A DNA stretch of 5,886 nt from Thermodesulfovibrionales bacterium (GTDB taxonomy: Bacteria > Nitrospirota > Thermodesulfovibrionia > Thermodesulfovibrionales > SM23-35): NCBI GenBank assembly GCA_020062205.1, contig JAGUWT010000189.1, forward strand, positions 1 to 5,886, read 5' to 3'. Positions 1 through 5,355 of this stretch are shown piece after piece. Numbering within the stretch: the stretch's first letter is position 1; every line of letters begins with the position of its first letter. The notes beneath the pieces were generated by a model. It saw only the letters and a list, made by a program, of their open reading frames with translations. It did not search any database and was not told where the DNA came from. The position numbers were made by a program, and so were the translations under genes.

Positions 1-36
1 AGCCTCTATGGTGAGACTTTTCCAATAGTCTCTTCC

Positions 37-585
37 CTAAAACAAAAAGAATGAAGCGCCTATTCCTATAAATAAAACTCCGGCAACCTTTGTTATTACC
101 TTCGTATTTACCTTCTTTGCAATAAAATTACCTAAATAGATTGCCATGACAGAGAGAATAGTGAGCGCTACCATGGTCCCGATGAGAACCATCAGGGCAT
201 TGTATTTGGTTGCAAATAGCCCTGAGGCAATCTGCGTCTTATCTCCCCACTCCGACAAGAAGATTAACACAAATCCAGAGAGAAATGAATTTTTATTATA
301 TAACTTACATTCACCTCCTTCCCTGGTTCTTAATATCAATATCCCAAAGATTATGAAGATGATCCCGGCAGTGGTTCTTAACAAATTGTTGGGGATATTC
401 TTTGTAATCCACGAACCTATTAAAATTGCAATACCATCAACGATCAGGAAGGCAAGCATAACCCCGAGTAATATATGGAGAGGCTTTTTCATCCTTGAGG
501 CTAAAAGGAGAATACATAACTGGGTTTTGTCACCCAACTCCGCTAAACCGATTACTGTGAACGGGACTAATATATCTGCTATCAT
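37..585 (-). CDS. GDT1/TMEM165 family (UPF0016) divalent cation transporter
   Basis: This is a 182-residue inner-membrane protein of the UPF0016/GDT1 family, whose characterised members export Mn2+ or exchange Ca2+/Mn2+ for protons. The family hallmark E-x-G-D-K-T occurs twice, as ELGDKT at residues 16-21 and EWGDKT at 112-117, one in each half of the internally duplicated protein. The acidic residues of these motifs are thought to form the cation site. About six hydrophobic segments fit the family (near 3-14, 22-30, 37-58, 69-85, 100-110, 128-152, 164-182), with a short charged loop at 86-99 joining the halves. Length is normal for bacterial members. The ATG at 585 puts the first motif at the usual distance; its ribosome site is weak. 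A parS site lies 36 bp upstream. I see no yybP-ykoY manganese riboswitch in the 58-bp spacer. Family assignment is firm; that Mn2+ is the substrate is inference. Confidence 0.93.
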   Translation of the reverse strand: MIADILVPFTVIGLAELGDKTQLCILLLASRMKKPLHILLGVMLAFLIVDGIAILIGSWITKNIPNNLLRTTAGIIFIIFGILILRTREGGECKLYNKNSFLSGFVLIFLSEWGDKTQIASGLFATKYNALMVLIGTMVALTILSVMAIYLGNFIAKKVNTKVITKVAGVLFIGIGASFFLF

Positions 586-620
586 AAAAACCGATTACCC
601 CATTTTTTAGGTTTCAGTAG

Positions 621-638
621 ATGTTCCACGTGGAACAT
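621..638. promoter_or_regulatory. parS: parS centromere-like site (ParB/Spo0J binding)
   Basis: The sequence ATGTTCCACGTGGAACAT is a perfect 18-bp palindrome. Its 16-bp core TGTTCCACGTGGAACA matches the chromosomal parS pattern (GTTNCACGTGNAAC) in the form with C and G at the variable positions, known from pseudomonads among others. ParB dimers load here, bind CTP, slide outward and recruit SMC for origin segregation. It sits between two minus-strand genes, 5 bp past the stop of the upstream gene and 36 bp before the next start, so no coding sequence constrains it. I found no second copy in the window. Confidence 0.9.
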
Positions 639-643
639 TTCCC

Positions 644-1255
644 CTAAACCTCCCTTAGCTTCTCCCTGATCCAGCGAAAAACTTCATCGTACGATGGTGG
701 TGTTACTAAAAATACCTCAATATCTTTTGGGAATTGGAGCCTTGCCCTTTCATCATCTTTCATTATCAGGAGCCCTGCTTCTGCCTCTGAAAGGTTATTT
801 TGTATTACATCAAGGATATGCTCAAATCTTTTGTTTGAAATCTCTGTATAAAACTCAAGGACCTTTCTAAACACCTCTTTTGTGGTTACAATTCTCAGAC
901 AATTGGTCCAGTCCATATAAACACCAAAAATTTCCTTGTTTTCCAACGGTAAAAGGGTACTCCCCTCTTCCATCTTCTTTTTGATTATTTGTAAAGCACG
1001 GTCATTTATCTTGGCCAGAACATCGAGTGCCTTTTCTCCTTCATCATAAATAATCTCACAGAATATTTTCTTGATCTTCCCTGCAATCTCGATTCTTTCT
1101 AAATATTTGTCCACTTCGTCCCAGTATCTATCAAAAAGTTCTTTATAGTCTTCCGGAGCATTTTCAATGGGATAAATATTTGGAACACAATAGAGTTTTC
1201 TTTTACCAGCAAAACTCTCCGCCGCAGGCCTCTCTATCTGTCCTAACTCTGCCAT
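644..1255 (-). CDS. Conserved-looking protein of unknown function, 203 aa
   Basis: I do not recognise a characterised family. The 203-residue product is soluble, with no signal peptide or membrane segment, and mostly helical by composition. Charged, amphipathic stretches cover roughly 34-95 (rich in E, K, Y, with CEIIYDEGEKALDVLAKIN near 66-84) and 120-165. The last third contains LSEAEAGLLIM followed by a charged DDERARLQFP stretch and a hydrophobic VFLVTPPSYDE segment, which reads like an alpha/beta ending with a helical tail. The ATG at 1255 is preceded by a purine-rich AGGGAGGGAAG ribosome site, supporting this start. It ends in TAG 5 bp before parS and may be co-transcribed with the downstream transporter. 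Codon use, ribosome site and lack of interruption argue that it is real. No function is proposed. Confidence 0.8.
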   Translation of the reverse strand: MAELGQIERPAAESFAGKRKLYCVPNIYPIENAPEDYKELFDRYWDEVDKYLERIEIAGKIKKIFCEIIYDEGEKALDVLAKINDRALQIIKKKMEEGSTLLPLENKEIFGVYMDWTNCLRIVTTKEVFRKVLEFYTEISNKRFEHILDVIQNNLSEAEAGLLIMKDDERARLQFPKDIEVFLVTPPSYDEVFRWIREKLREV

Positions 1256-1368
1256 ACAATCTTCCCTCCCTTCTGAAAGGTACCCGTAATCTTAAAATAC
1301 AGTTAAAAATATTGTTTCTTAAGGCTTTCCTGTGGATAATATAATAACAATGGCATAAAAACCTGTCT

Positions 1369-1500
1369 GTCATTCCGACTTGCTGAGTTACTGTCATTCC
1401 AGCTTGTCTGGAATCTTTCTTTAAGGGGGAAGGATTCCGAACAAGTCGGAATGACAAGCAGGGGACTGATCCCTGACAAACAGGGACAAGCCAGAATGAC
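1369..1500. repeat. Compound palindromic repeat, GTCATTCC/GACAAG type
   Basis: Several nested inverted repeats overlap. GTCATTCCGACTTG (1369-1382) pairs perfectly with CAAGTCGGAATGAC (1442-1455). GTCATTCCAGCTTGTC (1393-1408) pairs, with two mismatches, with GACAAGCCAGAATGAC (1485-1500). Inside are smaller hairpins such as ATTCCAG/CTGGAAT (1397-1415). This looks like two copies of one mobile palindromic unit, one partly inserted into or fused with the other. A related unit occurs at 3204-3262. No transposase is present, so any movement would have to be non-autonomous. Confidence 0.8.
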
Positions 1501-1733
1501 AACATACGATATAAGCATATGGTTTTCTTTATTGATGTTTTCGTATTATTTGCAATTCTTATCAATCCTAACTCTTCGTATTGATCTGCTTTATATTGCC
1601 ATATATCTACACAATTCCCTGAAGAATCAAAATATTATATAAACAAGGAGCACAGAGAATATAGAGAAAAAGGGCTGTTGCAATGAAGCAATGAAAAACA
1701 GAGATTCTTAACCTTCATAAATTCATACAACCA

Positions 1734-1841
1734 CAGATAGGACATGGTATTTGAGCGGATTTGAATTACGATTTATCGGAATTCACCCCGGAGTCCTGAT
1801 TTATCAGGACGAGAATGAGCAAGAATACCATGTCCTGTCTG
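1734..1841. repeat. 108-bp long-armed inverted repeat downstream of the octaheme gene
   Basis: CAGATAGGACATGGTATT (1734-1751) and AATACCATGTCCTGTCTG (1824-1841) are inverted copies matching at 17 of 18 positions. Between them sits a second hairpin, GTCCTGAT/ATCAGGAC (1793-1810, two-base loop). It begins 29 bp beyond the stop of the cytochrome gene, so its transcript would fold strongly and could stop transcription or protect the 3' end. There is no U-tract after either arm on the minus strand, so a classical intrinsic terminator is not supported. A miniature mobile element is an alternative. It shares no obvious sequence with the GTCATTCC repeats. Confidence 0.75.
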
Positions 1842-1869
1842 TCAACTAAAGTTTTTGAATCGACTGATT

Positions 1870-3129
1870 TTACTTCTTTTCCCCTTTTCCTGCCTTCTCA
1901 CGTAATCCTGCTGCCTTTTCCTTTATCTCTGTCAGGTCTCGCTGCATCTCACTCCAACCATACCATAATGCATAATCCGGGTTGGCATGAAATGTTCCCT
2001 GGAATGTCCTCATCCGATGCTCGAGAAACATCAAAAACAGCTTCTGTTCAATTACCGTAGGCGCATCATGAAATGTAAGGAGGTCAGGGAAGGAATAGGC
2101 ATAATTCTTCGGTTTTTTCAGTATGCCATCCTTGTATAAAGCAGCAACAGTCTGTATACCCTCAGCCATCAAATGATCAGCTTCCTTAATCATCCGGTCA
2201 CCTTTTTCTAATTCAGCCCTGGCAAAATTGACAGAATGGCACTGGTTACAGGTATTGAGCATTTTATCACGCTCTTTCTGCCAACTCTCTTGCGTGAGGC
2301 GGGCAACATTTGCAGCCTTCACTACATCGAGCCGTGCTGTTGGTTTACCATCGGGATCAAGAACTCCAAGCCCCTGGAGAATGGTTGCACGGTCTGCTGT
2401 CCACTGCTTGTCCTCTGGCATTGGTAGTCGCACAGCCAAAAATCCCCATGCTGTAAGAACCCCGTGGTTGCCTTCTTGCATATGGCAGGTTTGACAGGTC
2501 GGCGCTGCGGTAGTTTCAGGAAGGGTTTTATTTTGTTTCAGCAAAAATCTTACACCGTGTTTGGAAGATGAATACATCTCCCATTGCGGATGGTCAAAAC
2601 CCATATGGCAGGTCTGGCATGCCTGTGGCTGTTTTGCCTCCTGAACTGAGAAGGTGTGCCGGGTATGGCAAGCATCGCATGAAGCGACACCAAAACCTGC
2701 TCCACCCTTTCTCAATTCCTTGATCTCTGCCTCAGTCTTTAGTCCTATTTTGTGGCAACCTCCGCAGCCTTTCATACCATCCATCAGTGCCATAGGTTGC
2801 CAGTGGGCTGTTGGCATGGCATTCATAGAAGCCCATGCCACAGAATGCTTTCCAGACTTGTATTGCTGTGCCCGTGTTGCATGACAGGCTGCGCATGTTT
2901 CAGGAGTTGGTATCTGGACGTTCGCTACATCCTTATCTGACGTGTGTTTGGTCCCATGACAAATAGAGCAATAAATTCCGCTCTTGCTGTGCTTACTCAG
3001 TTGCCAGTCAGAGACGATATTCGGTGTGGTCTTCTTATGGCAGTCCGCACATTCCTGTGCTGAAGCTCCAGCCACAAATACCATGAGTGTAAGGATTATC
3101 ACTATAGTTCGAAACCTACAAGTATGCAT
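1870..3129 (-). CDS. Secreted octaheme cytochrome c, hydroxylamine oxidoreductase (HAO) family
   Basis: The product has 419 residues with eight CXXCH haem-binding motifs at 27, 54, 79, 122, 151, 171, 212 and 294 (first Cys). The number and spacing, with a long gap before the eighth and a haem-free helical C-terminal third, fit octaheme HAO-family enzymes. These act in the periplasm on hydroxylamine, hydrazine, NO or nitrite. A signal peptide spans 1-24 and ends GASA-QE, so maturation occurs before the first haem motif; there is no other membrane segment. I chose the ATG at 3129 because AAAGGAGG lies 5 bp upstream; an in-frame ATG at 3174 would add 15 residues before the signal peptide and has no ribosome site. 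The protein is shorter than the Nitrosomonas enzyme. The C-terminal segment HANPDYALWYGW (381-392) contains tyrosines, but whether one equals the HAO cross-linking Tyr needs an alignment. No NapC/NrfH-type partner gene is adjacent. Direction of catalysis is unknown. Confidence 0.88.
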   Translation of the reverse strand: MHTCRFRTIVIILTLMVFVAGASAQECADCHKKTTPNIVSDWQLSKHSKSGIYCSICHGTKHTSDKDVANVQIPTPETCAACHATRAQQYKSGKHSVAWASMNAMPTAHWQPMALMDGMKGCGGCHKIGLKTEAEIKELRKGGAGFGVASCDACHTRHTFSVQEAKQPQACQTCHMGFDHPQWEMYSSSKHGVRFLLKQNKTLPETTAAPTCQTCHMQEGNHGVLTAWGFLAVRLPMPEDKQWTADRATILQGLGVLDPDGKPTARLDVVKAANVARLTQESWQKERDKMLNTCNQCHSVNFARAELEKGDRMIKEADHLMAEGIQTVAALYKDGILKKPKNYAYSFPDLLTFHDAPTVIEQKLFLMFLEHRMRTFQGTFHANPDYALWYGWSEMQRDLTEIKEKAAGLREKAGKGEKK

Positions 3130-3133
3130 GTTT

Positions 3134-3143
3134 GCCTCCTTTT
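3134..3143 (-). promoter_or_regulatory. Ribosome binding site that decides the cytochrome start
   Basis: On the minus strand AAAAGGAGGC precedes the ATG at 3129, with 5 bases between GGAGG and the start codon. This is a near-ideal Shine-Dalgarno sequence and is why the start was placed here and not at the longer in-frame ATG at 3174. Confidence 0.85.
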
Positions 3144-3170
3144 TGATAATTTGATAAGTTAATAAGGAGT

Positions 3171-3284
3171 TCATAAGTAAAACCCCATCAAAGGCATGTT
3201 TCTGTCATGCCGGCTTGTCCGGCATCTTTCTTCATGAAGGATTCCCGACAAGCGGGAATGACACCAAGGAGGCTTTACTTATGA
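3171..3284. repeat. Palindromic element with outer 14-bp arms, GTCATTCC/GACAAG family
   Basis: The core at 3204-3262 contains two hairpins, ATGCCGG/CCGGCAT (3207-3225) and ATTCCCG/CGGGAAT (3241-3259). Its ends GTCATGCCGGCTTGTC and GACAAGCGGGAATGAC are inverted with two mismatches. The unit resembles the repeat at 1369-1500. Around it a further inverted pair, TCATAAGTAAAACC (3171-3184) and GGCTTTACTTATGA (3271-3284), matches at 13 of 14 positions, making a nested structure of about 114 bp. It lies in the leader region of the octaheme cytochrome gene and must be crossed by any transcript entering from the DUF3795 gene. Confidence 0.78.
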
Positions 3285-3309
3285 CCGCATTAGTAATAAA
3301 ATATTTCAA
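3232..3309 (-). other. Possible 25-codon TTG-start leader ORF behind a perfect Shine-Dalgarno
   Basis: On the minus strand AAGGAGGTGAT (3322-3312) is an exact 11-base complement of the usual 16S rRNA 3' end. Six bases after GGAGG is a TTG that opens a 25-codon frame ending in TGA at 3232. The second half of that frame is encoded by the palindromic repeat, so a functional peptide is doubtful. More likely this is a leader ORF, or the decapitated start of a gene displaced when the repeat arrived. The Shine-Dalgarno itself is clear; the ORF is speculative. Confidence 0.25.
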
Positions 3310-3341
3310 TAATCACCTCCTTCAATTAAATTTCCCTTTTG

Positions 3342-3581
3342 TTAAAAATCCTTCCCTGCTATAAATCTGCAATATCCATAACTGATTGGCCCTGACTTGG
3401 TTGTCTCACATGGGAAATCAGGACATTCAAAACACAATCTGACACCCTTATGGAAAGCGCATGTAGCTACTGCACACATCTTGTTTTCTTTTGGAATACA
3501 CCCCCTCTCACCATTTGGGCATATGCTCATAACCATTCTGGGACATCTTTCACAGGCAATCCCGCATACACCTATCTTCAC
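3342..3581 (-). CDS. DUF3795-type cysteine-rich small protein
   Basis: The 79-residue product has 11 cysteines (6, 10, 13, 21, 28, 36, 41, 50, 53, 58, 71), grouped as CGIACERC near the N-terminus and CFECPDFPC in the second half. This matches the short DUF3795 proteins common in anaerobic bacteria and archaea, presumed to bind zinc or another metal; their function is unknown. It is cytoplasmic, with no signal or membrane segment. The start is a GTG: an in-frame TAA lies six codons upstream with no ATG between, and the GTG places the conserved KIGVCGIAC at the N-terminus. The ribosome site is only a purine run (AGAGAGAG). A TGaTATAAT promoter element lies about 90 bp upstream. It is on the same strand as its neighbours but separated by 164 bp and 212 bp, so it is probably its own unit. 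Confidence 0.85.
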   Translation of the reverse strand: MKIGVCGIACERCPRMVMSICPNGERGCIPKENKMCAVATCAFHKGVRLCFECPDFPCETTKSGPISYGYCRFIAGKDF

Positions 3582-3673
3582 TGCATTTCTCTCTCTTTAT
3601 AACATTATTGCTTATGCGTTTTGGTTGTGATTTTCATGGCTGATCAATGCTAAATAAATTTTGGCTTGCTATT

Positions 3674-3682
3674 ATTATATCA
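3674..3682 (-). promoter_or_regulatory. Candidate extended -10 promoter for the DUF3795 gene
   Basis: The minus strand reads TGATATAAT, a perfect TATAAT hexamer with the TG of an extended -10 element, 92 bp before the GTG start. No good -35 is visible at 16-18 bp, which is acceptable for an extended -10 promoter. The surrounding spacer is AT-rich, so chance occurrence is possible. Confidence 0.35.
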
Positions 3683-3745
3683 TGATTCTTTTTTGTTCTT
3701 TTTACATGGGATAGCACGGTTCCAATCTCTTCATCTGTAATACCT

Positions 3746-4414
3746 TTAAATCATATATCCGCTTATAACAATGTGTCTGTCGCTAACAACTTGCACAGAT
3801 AGATAAGCTAATCCAGCCACTTTTAACTGCTCAACTATCTCATCAACCTCAAATGCAGCAAGCAGTGAATTATAGAAATCCTGTTTCAATATGTCAGGCT
3901 CTTTACCAGAATATTTTTCAACTATTGCCCGAGCTTCATCAGGTGATGCCGGTCTTTTTAAATCCTTTATAAAAATAGGTGCTCCGGAGACTGCATAACG
4001 CTTTACTGCATCCCATAGCACGTACGGATTGGAGAGGTGATGCAAGAGGCTGTTGTTTATGATAACGTCGTATTTCTCTCGTGGAAGCTTTGCTTCAGGC
4101 AATATGCCTTGAATCAATTCAATACGATTATGAATGTCAATGCTCTTATCGAGAATTCTTTTTCCACAGCGAAGCATAGGCTCTGACCCGTCAATGCCAT
4201 GGATAAAACAGTTCTGATATGCACGGGCAAAACGGCATGTTATATCGGCAGAACCACATCCTAAGTCCAGGACATAGCCACTTATTCCATAATGACCAAA
4301 AATTTTCTGAAACAGGCTTATGAATTCACTATGTGGCTCTTCAAAATCTGCTTCTGCATAGGCAAAAGCATGCGCCTCGTCATCCATCAATTCAGGTTCC
4401 GGTATACGTTCCAT
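3746..4414 (-). CDS. Class I SAM-dependent methyltransferase, substrate unknown
   Basis: The 222-residue protein has a Rossmann-type methyltransferase core. Motif I is VLDLGCGSAD (48-57). GIDGS (73-77) carries the acidic residue that contacts the SAM ribose. YDVIINNSLLHHL (115-127) is the motif IV region. After the core, DLKRPASPDEARAIVEKYSG and DFYNSLLAAFE (151-189) form a helical insert I associate with a COG2226-like branch acting on small molecules; the substrate cannot be read from the sequence. The ATG at 4414 lies 23 bp past the stop of the flavin reductase-rubredoxin gene, with only a weak ribosome site, so translation probably depends on read-through within a two-gene operon. Nothing looks truncated. 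The 164 bp after its stop hold no gene. Confidence 0.88.
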   Translation of the reverse strand: MERIPEPELMDDEAHAFAYAEADFEEPHSEFISLFQKIFGHYGISGYVLDLGCGSADITCRFARAYQNCFIHGIDGSEPMLRCGKRILDKSIDIHNRIELIQGILPEAKLPREKYDVIINNSLLHHLSNPYVLWDAVKRYAVSGAPIFIKDLKRPASPDEARAIVEKYSGKEPDILKQDFYNSLLAAFEVDEIVEQLKVAGLAYLSVQVVSDRHIVISGYMI

Positions 4415-4437
4415 AACACTCTATGGCGTTACAGGTT

Positions 4438-5127
4438 TTACACCATCTTTTCAAACTTTGACTTCTCAGCCCCGCAGATGGGACAAACCCATGTATCCGG
4501 GAGTTCTTCAAAGGGTGTATTAGGCTTGATGCCAGAATCAGGGTCTCCATATTCAGGGTCATAAACATAACCACAAACTGAGCACTTATATTTTTGCATT
4601 TTGCCAACCTCCTTTTGAATATCTTCTGCAATGTATGTAGGGGCTGTTTTTGGAGATTTCCTCCCTTTTATATCCTGATAATATTTATATGTCATCGGTT
4701 CATCGTCGCTGATGATTTCGGCATCAATTACCTCACAAACAAAGATTGTATGGGTCCCAATCTCAAGGCTATTCATCACTTCACATTCGATATACCCTAT
4801 GGTATTCTCCAGAACTATCGGTGTACCAGTTAACCCGATCTTGTAGTTGATACCATCGAATTTATTAAAATCTCTTCCACTTTTAAAGCCAAAATTTCCG
4901 ATGAATTTCATAGGAGTCTCTTTTGATAAAATTGAAACACTGAAAACCTTGCTCTCCTGAATGAATTCATGGGTTAAGTTCTGTTTGTTTATACAAATCG
5001 CTACAGTCGGGGGTTCTGATGTTGTCTGAAACACCGCATTTGCTATCTGTCCATTGAACTGTTCACCCTTTTTTGAACTGATGACATACAGACCATAGCT
5101 GATTTTGTGAAGAGCCTTACGGTTCAT
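4438..5127 (-). CDS. hrb: Flavin reductase-rubredoxin fusion (high-molecular-weight rubredoxin)
   Basis: The 229-residue protein joins two redox modules. Residues 1-165 are an FMN-binding flavin reductase (flavoredoxin-like) domain, with NGQIANAVFQTTSEPPTVAI near 25-44 as the flavin-binding stretch and GTHTIFVCEV near 124-133. Residues 177-229 are a complete rubredoxin whose iron ligands are C182, C185, C215 and C218 (CSVCGYVYDPEYGD and WVCPICGA). This architecture matches the Moorella thermoacetica Hrb protein, which takes electrons from NADH and passes them to the flavodiiron protein FprA for NO and O2 reduction. No fprA gene is adjacent. The ATG at 5127 follows GAGGAGGAA by 3 bases. A minus-strand promoter candidate lies at 5161-5188. 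The methyltransferase follows by 23 bp. A role in oxidative or nitrosative defence is inference from the family. Confidence 0.92.
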   Translation of the reverse strand: MNRKALHKISYGLYVISSKKGEQFNGQIANAVFQTTSEPPTVAICINKQNLTHEFIQESKVFSVSILSKETPMKFIGNFGFKSGRDFNKFDGINYKIGLTGTPIVLENTIGYIECEVMNSLEIGTHTIFVCEVIDAEIISDDEPMTYKYYQDIKGRKSPKTAPTYIAEDIQKEVGKMQKYKCSVCGYVYDPEYGDPDSGIKPNTPFEELPDTWVCPICGAEKSKFEKMV

Positions 5128-5160
5128 CTTTTCCTCCTCAAGAATCTTATCGTCACCATA

Positions 5161-5188
5161 GCCATACAGGCAAGAAGATTGTTGTCAA
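5161..5188 (-). promoter_or_regulatory. Candidate sigma70-type promoter for the hrb operon
   Basis: On the minus strand a perfect TTGACA (5188-5183) is followed after 16 bp by TATGGC (5166-5161), itself followed by a second TATGGT. The -10 hexamer is imperfect. Placement 34 bp before the hrb ATG fits a short leader carrying the strong ribosome site. Confidence 0.4.
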
Positions 5189-5229
5189 AACCTTTGTAAA
5201 ATCCTCTTTGACAGCGTCTTTAATTTTTC

Positions 5230-5260
5230 TTGACATCTGTGTGTGCGTGTGTCATATTAT
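5230..5260 (+). promoter_or_regulatory. Candidate plus-strand promoter for a small RNA
   Basis: A perfect TTGACA (5230-5235) is followed after 17 bp by CATATT (5253-5258), or after 19 bp by the better hexamer TATTAT (5255-5260). The spacer is an alternating GT stretch. Transcription would start near 5265-5268, exactly where the structured element at 5265-5355 begins. No protein gene on this strand follows. Confidence 0.45.
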
Positions 5261-5264
5261 AAGT

Positions 5265-5355
5265 GAGCGGTAAGACCGCTGTGGGTTCCTTTGGTGTTCC
5301 CTTCCGTAGGTTGGCAAAGCCAGAGGGCACGCACCCACAGGGCACGCTCTTTTTT
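5265..5355 (+). ncRNA. Candidate structured small RNA, about 90 nt, antisense to the DUF3800 3' end
   Basis: The stretch folds extensively. AGCGGT/ACCGCT (5266-5280) makes a perfect hairpin with an AAG loop. CUGUGGGU (5279-5286) pairs with ACCCACAG (5333-5340). GUGUUCCCU (5294-5302) pairs with AGGGCACGC (5324-5332) with one mismatch and one G-U. UGGC-AAA-GCCA (5312-5322) caps it. GAGCG (5265-5269) can pair with CGCUC (5345-5349), immediately before six U (5350-5355), giving a terminator-like end; that pairing competes with the first hairpin. A sigma70-like promoter sits just upstream. It does not match SRP RNA, tRNA, 6S RNA or a riboswitch class I know. The last bases overlap the C-terminal codons and stop of the DUF3800 gene in antisense. 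Expression is unproven. Confidence 0.4.

Larger units (their letters stand above)
1256..1869. other. 614-bp gene-free spacer with two palindromic elements
   Basis: No credible protein gene lies here. Open frames of 63-120 codons on either strand run through the repeats, lack ribosome sites and have unlikely compositions. The stretch holds a compound GTCATTCC-type repeat (1369-1500) and a 108-bp long-armed palindrome (1734-1841), separated by AT-rich sequence (about 1501-1733) in which I see nothing specific. Bases 1256-1368 should contain the promoter for the 203-residue gene. A TTAAGA...TATTTT pair with 17-bp spacing is present on the minus strand but too weak to call. Confidence 0.7.

Noticed and set aside
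13..32. GAGACT/AGTCTC hairpin just after the transporter stop as a terminator
   Set aside because: Only six base pairs with an eight-base loop and no U-tract on the minus strand; too weak.
1369..1500. CRISPR array
   Set aside because: The repeats are inverted and nested, not direct and evenly spaced, and no cas genes are present.
1203..1565. 120-codon minus-strand open frame across the 1369-1500 repeat
   Set aside because: It overlaps the start of the 203-residue gene, encodes repeat palindromes, has no ribosome site and its composition (RNPSPLKKDSRQAG) is typical of translated repeats.
1451..1642. 63-codon plus-strand open frame starting within the repeat
   Set aside because: Its start lies in the palindrome and the rest is AT-rich intergenic sequence; no Shine-Dalgarno and no recognisable protein.
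4392..4631. 79-codon minus-strand frame overlapping hrb and the methyltransferase
   Set aside because: It is a shadow of the rubredoxin domain in another frame; both overlapped genes are clear.
5257..5353. C-terminal extension of the DUF3800 frame to the stop at 5257
   Set aside because: The residues after codon 136 resemble no family sequence while another frame carries the conserved ending, so this stretch is out-of-frame read-through.
5265..5355. SRP 4.5S RNA or GEMM-type riboswitch reading of the structured element
   Set aside because: The minus strand contains CGGAAGGGAACACC, reminiscent of the SRP tip, but the required GUCAGG and AGCAG internal-loop strands are missing. GCAAAGCC and ACAGGGCA on the plus strand resemble GEMM pieces but are in the wrong order.
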